From Rubrimonas sp036770645 (GTDB taxonomy: Bacteria > Pseudomonadota > Alphaproteobacteria > Rhodobacterales > Rhodobacteraceae), in assembly GCA_036770645.1 (NCBI GenBank), contig DAIPIU010000009.1, forward strand, positions 1 through 56,778: a DNA stretch of 56,778 nt, read 5' to 3'. Below are positions 50,590 to 56,778 of the stretch, one piece after another. Under the pieces are notes generated by a model. That model searched no databases. It was not told the origin of the DNA and was given only the letters and a program-made list of their open reading frames with translations. Both the position numbers and the translations under genes were made by a program. How positions within the stretch are numbered: position 1 is the first letter of the stretch; each line of letters opens with the position of its first letter.

Positions 50590-51279
50590 TCAGGGCGGAA
50601 GCCCGGTTCCGGGGCGGGCGTGGATCAGGAATTCGTCGGACGATGCCGCACGGACCAGCGTCCGGACGGCGCGCGCCGCAAGGACGAGGTCGATCCACGC
50701 GCGCCATGCGGTCCTGTCGATCGCGCGACAGCGCGCGCCCAGCCTTGCGAAGCGCATGGCGGTCGCCTGCGTCGCGACGAGCGGCGACAGGCCAGCCTGT
50801 GCGAGCGCGAAGCTGGCGGCGAGGGTCGCCGTCCGCTGGTTGCCCTCGATGAAGGGCTGGGGACAGCTGATCATGCGTGTCCAGAGCCGCGCGGCGAAGG
50901 CGTCCGCCGGTCGCCGCGACTGACGCGACAGCCAGTCGTAGAGCGCCGCGGCACCGGCGATGCGGTCCTCGTAGAACCGCGTCTCCGTCGCAGCGATATG
51001 GGCGGCGTAGGCCGCCCGTCGCGCGGGCGAGGTCCCGCACAGGACCAGATGGTTGAGCTCGAGCAGGTCCTGCGCGCCGCCGAGCGCGAGCGGGTCGCGA
51101 CCGGCGGCGAGAAGCGCATCGACATGGGCGTAGCCCTCCGCCATGCGGCGCGCGGTCTCGGCGTCGAAGGGCTCGTCGCCCGCGCCCGCCGAAGGGTCCA
51201 GCGCGGCCAACGCCGACAGCGCCGCGGCGATGGCGGCGAGGTCGAGGACCGCCCCCGCCTTCGGCGCCGCCGCGATCAA
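50590..51279 (-). CDS. Degenerate Fic-like protein at the end of the pst operon
   Basis: Protein of 229 residues, mostly helical. It contains CPQPFIEGNQRTATLAA near residue 140, which resembles the Fic motif HPFxxGNGRxxR but has Gln141 where the catalytic His should be and lacks the second Arg. Surrounding segments (LLELNHLVLCG, FYEDRIAGAAALYDWL) are compatible with the helical Fido fold. The start is inferred as TTG 51279, which overlaps the upstream pstS stop as TTGA; no ATG is available before the conserved part. It may be an inactive or repurposed Fic protein. The assignment rests on one motif. Confidence 0.55.
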   Translation of the reverse strand: MIAAAPKAGAVLDLAAIAAALSALAALDPSAGAGDEPFDAETARRMAEGYAHVDALLAAGRDPLALGGAQDLLELNHLVLCGTSPARRAAYAAHIAATETRFYEDRIAGAAALYDWLSRQSRRPADAFAARLWTRMISCPQPFIEGNQRTATLAASFALAQAGLSPLVATQATAMRFARLGARCRAIDRTAWRAWIDLVLAARAVRTLVRAASSDEFLIHARPGTGLPP

Positions 51280-52298
51280 TCGAGGGCTGACAGGATGGCG
51301 CGCGCCCGCTCCAGCGCCGGCCCGGGCAGGGGGAGGTAGCCGAGCGGCGCGGCCTCGGACTGGCCGGCCCCGAGCCCGAAATCGAGGAAGCGGCGCACGC
51401 CCTCGCGCTGGACCGGATCGGGCATCTCCGGGTTCACGAGGATCCACGTGTAGCCGATGATGGGGTAGGCCCCCGGCGCGTTGTCCGGATCGGCGACGGT
51501 CAGCCGTCCGTCCTCGGGCAGCTGCTCGGCGGAACCGGCCAGCGCGGCCTGGCCGGTCGACTGGCTGGGGGCGACGAACTCGCCCAGCCGGTTCTCGATG
51601 ACCGCGGTGCCGAGGCCGAGTTGCTGCGCGAAGGAGTACTCGACATAGCCGAGCGACCATTCGGTGACCGCGAGCCGCGCCGAGACGCCCTCATTGCCCG
51701 GTGCCACCATGTCGCCGGGGAAGTCCAGCACCGTGCCGATCCCATAGCGCGAGTCGCGCCATGTCTGGCTGGCGCGCTCGAGAAACGAGGTGAAGATGTA
51801 TGTGGTGCCGCTGGCGTCGCGTCGCGTGATCTTGGCGATGTCGCGCTTGGGGAACTGGTAGCCGGGATTGTCTGCGGCGATGGCCGGATCGCTCCAGCTG
51901 GTGATCTTGCCGGCGAAGATCGCGCCGAGCGTCTCGCGCGACAGGCGCAGGCGGCCGCCGAGGCCCGGCGTGTTGTAGCCGATCACCACCATGCCCGCGG
52001 TGGTCGGCACATGGATGGTCGGATGGTCGAGGGCGGCGAGTTCATCGTCGCGCATCGGCCGGTCCGAGGCGCCGAAATCGACGTCGCCGGCCGAGAAGCG
52101 CCGCACGCCCTCGCCCGAGCCGACCGAGTCGTAGGACACGCGGACGTCGGGATTGCCGCGGTGGAATCGGTCGATCCATGCGTCGTAAAGATTGGCCGGG
52201 AAGGTCGCGCCGGCCCCATGGACCGCGACCGGCCCATCGGCCGCGGCGGGCATGGCGAACAGCAGCGCCGCAAGGGCGGCGGACAGGGCGAGGCGCAT
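51276..52298 (-). CDS. Second PstS-type phosphate-binding protein
   Basis: Periplasmic substrate-binding protein of 340 residues: a signal peptide (LALSAALAALLFAMPAAA) and the PstS fold. VHGAGATFPANLYDAWID, SYDSVGSGEGVRRF, DFGASDRPM and ITRRDASGTTYIFTSFL are the phosphate-site blocks. C-terminal YPIIGYTWILV matches the family. It lies 14 bp after pstB, whereas the other PstS starts the operon. The two are clearly divergent paralogues. It may provide a different affinity range or a sensory role (inference). Confidence 0.9.
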   Translation of the reverse strand: MRLALSAALAALLFAMPAAADGPVAVHGAGATFPANLYDAWIDRFHRGNPDVRVSYDSVGSGEGVRRFSAGDVDFGASDRPMRDDELAALDHPTIHVPTTAGMVVIGYNTPGLGGRLRLSRETLGAIFAGKITSWSDPAIAADNPGYQFPKRDIAKITRRDASGTTYIFTSFLERASQTWRDSRYGIGTVLDFPGDMVAPGNEGVSARLAVTEWSLGYVEYSFAQQLGLGTAVIENRLGEFVAPSQSTGQAALAGSAEQLPEDGRLTVADPDNAPGAYPIIGYTWILVNPEMPDPVQREGVRRFLDFGLGAGQSEAAPLGYLPLPGPALERARAILSALD

Positions 52299-52312
52299 GT
52301 CGAACCGTCCCC

Positions 52313-53140
52313 TCAGGAGAACTGGCCGCTGACGTAGTCGTGCGTCAGCTTCTGCTTCGGCTGCTCGAAGATCTCCTTCGTCGGCCCCACCTCGACGAGG
52401 AAGCCGGTGCGCCCGCCCTTCGAGATGTCCACCGAGAAGAAGGCGGTGGTGTCGGCCACGCGAACCGCCTGCTGCATGTTGTGGGTGACGATGGCCACCG
52501 TGTAGGTCGCCTTCAGCTCGAGCATCAGCTCCTCGACAATGCGCGTCGCGATGGGGTCGAGCGCCGAGCAGGGCTCGTCCATCAGCAGCACGGTCGGCTC
52601 GGTGGCGATGGCGCGGGCGATGCACAGCCGCTGCTGCTGGCCGCCGGAAAGGGCGAGGCCGGACTGCTTGAGCTTGTCCTTCACCTCGTTCCACAGGCCG
52701 GCCTTGCGCAGCGCGTTCTCGACGCGCTCGTCCATGTCGCCCTTGAAGCGGTTGAGGCGCAGGCCGAAGGCCACGTTCTCGTAGATCGACATCGAGAACG
52801 GGTTGGGCTGCTGGAACACCATGCCGATGTGCCGGCGCACCGCCACCGGGTCGATCCCCTTGGCGTAGATGTCCTGCCCCATGAAATCGACCCTGCCCTC
52901 GAGACGGAACACTGCGATCAGGTCGTTCATGCGGTTCAGCGACCGCAGCACCGTGGACTTGCCGCAGCCCGAGGGGCCGATGAAGCCGGTGATCTTGCCG
53001 CGTTCGATGCCGATGGCCGCGTCGCGCACGGCGAGGAAGTCGCCGTAGTAGATTTTCTTCACGTCGGCGCGGATGGCGTAGTTCCCGCCTTCGCGCAGGT
53101 TGGTCGCGGGCGCGTGGTCGAGCGCTTCTGCGAGGGACAT
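52313..53140 (-). CDS. pstB: Phosphate ABC transporter ATP-binding protein
   Basis: ATPase of the Pst high-affinity phosphate importer, 275 residues. Walker A GPSGCGKST, signature LSGGQQQRLCIARA, Walker B LLMDEPCSALD and the H-loop VTHNMQQA are all intact. Blocks VFQQPNPFSMSIYENV and LKATYTVAIVTHNMQQ are typical of PstB. It is 13 bp downstream of pstA. Confidence 0.97.
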   Translation of the reverse strand: MSLAEALDHAPATNLREGGNYAIRADVKKIYYGDFLAVRDAAIGIERGKITGFIGPSGCGKSTVLRSLNRMNDLIAVFRLEGRVDFMGQDIYAKGIDPVAVRRHIGMVFQQPNPFSMSIYENVAFGLRLNRFKGDMDERVENALRKAGLWNEVKDKLKQSGLALSGGQQQRLCIARAIATEPTVLLMDEPCSALDPIATRIVEELMLELKATYTVAIVTHNMQQAVRVADTTAFFSVDISKGGRTGFLVEVGPTKEIFEQPKQKLTHDYVSGQFS

Positions 53141-53153
53141 GGCGACCTCCGGG

Positions 53154-54056
53154 TCAGAGCTTCGGCGCGCCGAACAGGCGGCTGAGGATGTTGAAGACGA
53201 GGACGATGAGCACCAGCACCAGCGAGGCCGTCCAGGCGAGCTGGATCTGGTTCGGGAAGGGCATGCCGGAGAAGTTGAAGATCAGGATCGACAGCGAGGC
53301 GGTCGGCTCGAACAGGCTTTCCATCCAGAAGTTCGAGAACAGCGCCGTGAAAAGGATCGGCGCGGATTCGCCCGCCGCGCCCGCCACAGCCAGCATGACG
53401 CCGGTCATGATGCCGGGCAGGGCGGTGGGCAGCACCACCTTCCACGCCGCCTGCGCCTGGGTGCAGCCCATGCCGACCGCCGCGTCCTTCATGCGCTGGG
53501 GCACCATGCGCACCGCCTGCTCGGCGGTCAGCATCACGGTCGGCAGCATGCCCACCGCCAGCGCGATGCCGCCGGCGACCGCGGAGTAGGTGCCCATGCG
53601 GATGACGAGGAAGCCGAACACGAACACGCCGGCGAGGATCGACGGGAAGCCGGTCAGCGCCTTTGCGACGAAGCGCACGGCCGCGGCCAGCCTGCTGTCG
53701 GGCGCGACCATGCCGAGGAACACGCCGCCCATCACGCCGAAGGGCACCGCGATCAGGCAGGCGATGGCCACCATCACCAGCGTGCCGAGCACCGCGTTGC
53801 CGAAGCCGCCGCCCTGCATGAAGCCCGCGGGAGGCAGTTGGGTGAACAGGTCGAGGCTCAGCCGCTGCCCGCCCTGCGAGATCAGCATGTAGAGCACCGA
53901 GAACAGCGGCACCGAGGCGATGATCGCCATGATCCACAGCAGCGCGGTCATCAGCGTGTTCACCACGTTGCGCCTGTCGCCGAAGCTGCGGCGCATGTTG
54001 GGGGCGGCGCCCAGCGCGGCGGCCCCGGCGGTGTCGAAGGGAGAGCTGGCGGTCAT
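53154..54056 (-). CDS. pstA: Phosphate ABC transporter permease PstA
   Basis: Inner-membrane permease of 300 residues with about six helices. The binding-protein-dependent transport domain is recognisable from PFGVMGGVFLGMVAP, AVRFVAKALTGFPSILAGVFVFG and the EAA-loop region DAAVGMGCTQAQAAWKVVLPTALPGIMTG. It pairs with PstC, 13 bp upstream. Confidence 0.96.
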   Translation of the reverse strand: MTASSPFDTAGAAALGAAPNMRRSFGDRRNVVNTLMTALLWIMAIIASVPLFSVLYMLISQGGQRLSLDLFTQLPPAGFMQGGGFGNAVLGTLVMVAIACLIAVPFGVMGGVFLGMVAPDSRLAAAVRFVAKALTGFPSILAGVFVFGFLVIRMGTYSAVAGGIALAVGMLPTVMLTAEQAVRMVPQRMKDAAVGMGCTQAQAAWKVVLPTALPGIMTGVMLAVAGAAGESAPILFTALFSNFWMESLFEPTASLSILIFNFSGMPFPNQIQLAWTASLVLVLIVLVFNILSRLFGAPKL

Positions 54057-54069
54057 GGCGGGGCGCTCC

Positions 54070-55038
54070 TCAGCTGACCGTCTGTTTCGCGGTGAACTGC
54101 ATGATCAGCACGCCGAGCATGTTCACGGTCAGCGTCAGCAGCAGCAGCACCACGGCGGCGTACATCAGCGCGCCGCGCTCGATGTCGCCGGCCTCGGGGA
54201 AGGTCGAGGCCAGCAGCGCGGCGAGCGTGTTGGCCGGCGCGAACAGCGACCAGCTGATCTGGTTGGCGTTGCCGATGATCATGGCCAGCGCCATGGTCTC
54301 GCCCAGCGCGCGGCCGAAGCCCAGCACCAGCGAGGCGAACACGCCGCCCGAAGCGGTGGGCAGCATCACGCGGAAGATCGCCTCCCACCGCGTGGTGCCC
54401 ATGCCGTAGGCGGCCTCCTTCACCTTATAGGGGATGAGGCGGAACGCATCTTGGGAGATGGCGGCGACGGTGGGAAGCACCATGATCGCCAGCACGATCA
54501 CCGCCGGCGCGAGGCCGGGACCGCCCATCGAGGTCGAGAACAGCGGGAACCAGCCGAAGCTTTCGTGCAGCCAGTTGGCCGCGGGGCGGATGGCGGGGAT
54601 CACCACGAAGATGCCCCAGAGCCCGTAGACCACCGAGGGGATGGCGGCCAGCATCTCGATCACGGTGCGGAACACCACGGCCACCCTGGCCGGCAGGAAG
54701 TCCTGGGTGAGGAAGATCGCGATCGCCACGCCGAACACGCCGGCGATGATCAGCGCCAGGATCGAACTGTAGAGCGTGCCGAAGATCTCGGCGGCGATGC
54801 CGAATTCCTGGCGGCCCGGAGACCAGACCGCGCGCGTCAGGAAGCCGAAGCCCTCGCGCGCCATGGCCGGCAGCGCCTCGCCGCCCAGCACATAGAGGAT
54901 GTAGAACAGCAGCAGGATCGTGGCGACGCCGACGCCGAAGGCGATGCCGCGGAAACTGCGGTCAGCGGCCACCTCGCCGCCCGAAGGCGGGCGCGTGACC
55001 GAGAGGCGGGTATGTCCGAGCGGGTCGCCGAGGGCCAT
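54070..55038 (-). CDS. pstC: Phosphate ABC transporter permease PstC
   Basis: Inner-membrane permease of 322 residues with about six helices. PstC blocks are FLTQDFLPARVAVVFRTVIEMLAAIPSVVYGLWGIFV and the EAA-loop KEAAYGMGTTRWEAIFRVMLPTASGGVFAS. A short cytosolic N-terminus precedes helix 1. It lies 78 bp after the first pstS gene. Confidence 0.96.
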   Translation of the reverse strand: MALGDPLGHTRLSVTRPPSGGEVAADRSFRGIAFGVGVATILLLFYILYVLGGEALPAMAREGFGFLTRAVWSPGRQEFGIAAEIFGTLYSSILALIIAGVFGVAIAIFLTQDFLPARVAVVFRTVIEMLAAIPSVVYGLWGIFVVIPAIRPAANWLHESFGWFPLFSTSMGGPGLAPAVIVLAIMVLPTVAAISQDAFRLIPYKVKEAAYGMGTTRWEAIFRVMLPTASGGVFASLVLGFGRALGETMALAMIIGNANQISWSLFAPANTLAALLASTFPEAGDIERGALMYAAVVLLLLTLTVNMLGVLIMQFTAKQTVS

Positions 55039-55116
55039 GGCGGTTTCCTTGGTGGGCGGTGAGGCGGGCCGCGGGCGGACCGGGGGCGCCTTGCCCGCCG
55101 GTCCGCCGCGTCGCGC

Positions 55117-56145
55117 TTACTGGATCAGCTGGATCTTCGCGGCGTTGCTGGCCTTCACCACGTCCGGAAGGGGCACATAGTTCAGTTCGGCCGCCATCTT
55201 CTGGCCCTCGTCCATCGCCCAGGTCGTGAAGTTCCGCAGCGCTTCGGCGACCTCCGCATTGCCGTGGGTCTCGTAGAACAGCAGCCAGGTCAGGCTGGTG
55301 ATCGGATAGGCCTCGGGATGGGTCGGGTCGGTCACGAACACGAACTTCGCGTCGCCCGAGAAGTCGCCCGAGGACAGGGCGAAGGTGCCGGCCTCGTTGC
55401 TGGGCTTCACGAAATTGCCGGACTTGTTCTCGAGCGCGGCCATCGGGATGTTGGCCATCTTGGCGAAGCCGTATTCGACATAGCCGATGGCGCCCGGCGT
55501 CTGCATGGTGGTGGCCATGACGCCGTCGTTGCGCGGCGCGCCGACGAAGTTGGGCTGGTTCGGCCACTGAACCGTGGTTCCGACGCCGATCTCGGCGTTG
55601 AACTTCTCGTCGATGGCCGAGAGGTGGTTGGTGAAGATGAAGTTGGTGCCGGCGCCGTCGGACCGGCGGACTACGGTGATGGTCTGGTCGGGCAGGGCGA
55701 CGCCGGGATTGGCGGCGACGATGGCCGGATCGTTCCAGCGGGTGATCGCGCCGCGGAAGATCTCGGGATAGACGGCGCGTGGCAGGTTGAGCTCGGCGAT
55801 TCCCGGCAGATTGTAGGCGAGCACCACCTTGCCGGCGGTGGCCGGGATCACGACGGCGCCGCGCGAGACCGCGTCGAGCTGCTCCTGCGTCATCTCGGCG
55901 TCGGAGCCGGCGAAGTCCACCGTGCCGTCGATGAAGGCGCGGATGCCCGCCCCGGAGCCCGTCGACTGGTAGTCGATGCGGGTGCCGCGGTTCTGGGCGC
56001 TGAAGGCCTGCGTCCACGAGGCGTAGAGCGGAAACGGAAAGCTCGCGCCCGCGCCGCTGACGCGGACATTCTGGGCGGCGGCCGGGATCGCCAGACCGAT
56101 GACGGTCAGGGCGGCCGCGGCGATGGCGGTCATGCGGTTGGACAT
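55117..56145 (-). CDS. pstS: Phosphate ABC transporter substrate-binding protein PstS
   Basis: Periplasmic high-affinity phosphate-binding protein of 342 residues. The signal peptide (MTAIAAAALTVIGLAIPAAAQ) precedes VSGAGASFPFPLYASW, DYQSTGSGAGIRAF, DFAGSDAEM and RRSDGAGTNFIFTNHLS, the phosphate-contact blocks. ATG 56145 is chosen because AGGAGGGG precedes it; the frame runs further upstream through the promoter. First gene of pstSCAB-pstS2-fic-like, with a Pho box 42 bp upstream. Confidence 0.96.
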   Translation of the reverse strand: MSNRMTAIAAAALTVIGLAIPAAAQNVRVSGAGASFPFPLYASWTQAFSAQNRGTRIDYQSTGSGAGIRAFIDGTVDFAGSDAEMTQEQLDAVSRGAVVIPATAGKVVLAYNLPGIAELNLPRAVYPEIFRGAITRWNDPAIVAANPGVALPDQTITVVRRSDGAGTNFIFTNHLSAIDEKFNAEIGVGTTVQWPNQPNFVGAPRNDGVMATTMQTPGAIGYVEYGFAKMANIPMAALENKSGNFVKPSNEAGTFALSSGDFSGDAKFVFVTDPTHPEAYPITSLTWLLFYETHGNAEVAEALRNFTTWAMDEGQKMAAELNYVPLPDVVKASNAAKIQLIQ

Positions 56146-56187
56146 CGAAACCCCTCCTGTGTCTCCGCCACGACCTATCCCGAATGT

Positions 56188-56205
56188 GTAACAGTTTTTT
56201 AACAA
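56188..56205 (-). promoter_or_regulatory. Pho box upstream of pstS
   Basis: On the minus strand TTGTTAA-AAAA-CTGTTAC has the 7-4-7 layout of the PhoB-binding consensus CTGTCAT-N4-CTGTCAC; the second half-site matches at six of seven positions and the first at four. It lies 42 bp upstream of the pstS start, suggesting phosphate-starvation control by PhoB. phoB, phoR and phoU are not in this window. Confidence 0.7.
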
Positions 56206-56723
56206 CATAATGCAGCTTTGTACGCTCCCTGCCGCCTCGGAGCCCTTCTGCCGCGATTCAGGGCCCTTTTGCGCAAGGGTAGAAATTCATTCAGAAGTAA
56301 AAATTGTTCTGGCTCCAAAAAAGTGAAGATCGTTTATTAGACGAAGACAGTATTTGATTTTCACTATCGCCGCGGACAGAAATTCCTGGGCGCGTTGACG
56401 TGCCGGGGTCCGCAGCCGACGCGAGGACGGCGGCAGCGGACCGACGGACGGCTGCGGGCGTCCCGATCCGGGCGTCCGCAGGCAAATGGTCGCCAAGCGG
56501 GCGGCGCCTGAACCTCACTCCCTTGGTGGCGACCGAGATCGCGCGGACCGCGCGAGAGGATCGGGACCGGTTGCGGGGGAAACGCCGGGGACGGGTCGCT
56601 GGCGGTCGGGGATCCGGCAGGATGCGGAGAAGAAACAGGGAGTCGAGCCCACGCTGCGCGCGCCTTGCACCGGCATGCGCCGCGGGCTAAGCAGACCTAG
56701 GGCGCACCGCGAGGTGCCCCTGT
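56206..56723. other. 518-bp gap before tRNA-Ser, with an AT-rich patch
   Basis: No gene supported. A markedly AT-rich patch (about 56285-56390) stands out in this high-G+C window; frames crossing it on the minus strand have no ribosome-binding site or recognisable domain. The rest is GC-rich. The left part holds further pstS promoter sequence. Confidence 0.5.
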
Positions 56724-56778
56724 GGAGGGGTGCCGGAGTGGTCGATCGGGGCGGTCTCGAAAACCGTTGTAGGGCAAC
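56724..56778 (+). tRNA. tRNA-Ser (anticodon CGA), 3' end outside window
   Basis: The 5' part of a class II tRNA: acceptor strand GGAGGGG (56724-56730), TG, D-arm starting CCGGAGTGGTCGA, anticodon loop CTCGAAA (56756-56762) with anticodon CGA at 56758-56760, and the beginning of the long variable arm. It decodes UCG. The T-arm and 3' acceptor strand lie past the window end. Confidence 0.93.

Noticed and set aside
56287..56518. Small minus-strand genes of about 70 codons in the AT-rich patch
   Set aside because: Two overlapping frames compete, neither has a ribosome-binding site, and their composition changes abruptly with the underlying base content.

Overview
This is a chromosomal segment of a high-G+C alphaproteobacterium, most likely a member of the Rhodobacterales (Rhodobacteraceae/Paracoccaceae type). 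The evidence is the gene set and its local order: an FnrL regulator next to ccoNOQP and ccoGHIS, a Tim44-like/Smr cluster divergent from fxsA and secB, an Lrp regulator divergent from an ELM1-family gene and trxB, dapD-dapE, carD-fdxA, and a Tad (cpa) pilus locus. The respiratory genes imply a microaerobic or facultative life style. No phage, integrase, transposase or CRISPR array was seen. Several very long open frames antisense to real genes are a by-product of the base composition and were discarded.

Layout. 1-2.5 kb: left end of a Tad pilus locus (flp, cpaA, cpaB, partial cpaC). 2.7-7 kb: dapB, an Smr-domain protein, a Tim44-like protein, fxsA, secB and a CinA-N-type protein. 7.2-11.5 kb: a lone CydC-like ABC protein whose catalytic glutamate is replaced, then a DUF1611 P-loop protein, an alpha/beta hydrolase and a lipoprotein. 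12-16 kb: rsmD, a Prx5-like peroxiredoxin, trxB and an ELM1-family gene, divergent from an Lrp/AsnC regulator. 16.2-19.2 kb: a NarL-type response regulator and a soluble hybrid histidine kinase. 19.2-30.5 kb: the cbb3 oxidase region (ccoSIHG, an NCS2 permease, ccoPQON), a divergent hemerythrin-domain gene and fnrL, with FNR-type boxes upstream of ccoG and between ccoN and the hemerythrin gene. 30.6-32.6 kb: mepA and an esterase-like/phytase-like protein. 32.8-37.2 kb: a 1449-residue secreted Calx-beta/RTX protein built from tandem duplications. 37.9-43.2 kb: a LOG-family gene, dapD, a small conserved gene, dapE, cobT and cobS. 43.4-47.1 kb: carD, fdxA, a COG0523 GTPase, rpmB and thyX. 47.1-50.2 kb: gloA, a DUF1194 protein, arfB, a 24-codon mini-gene, a queuosine-precursor transporter and a HAD hydrolase. 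50.6-56.2 kb: a phosphate-uptake operon (pstS-pstC-pstA-pstB, a second pstS, and a degenerate Fic-like gene) behind a Pho box. The window ends in a partial tRNA-Ser(CGA).

The most interesting structure does not fit ordinary gene annotation. (1) A roughly 100-bp element occurs three times (7161-7260, 37811-37910 in reverse, 43171-43270). Its copies align without gaps, and it has a small hairpin core, an AT-richer flank and 18-bp direct repeats. (2) At 48850-48941 (minus strand) there is a self-contained mini-gene whose very long Shine-Dalgarno sequence is perfectly complementary to the last codons of the same 24-codon frame; a strong terminator follows. (3) The pst operon carries a second PstS and, coupled by a TTGA overlap, a Fic-like protein with a substituted catalytic histidine. 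(4) A perfect FNR-type palindrome lies between fdxA and carD.
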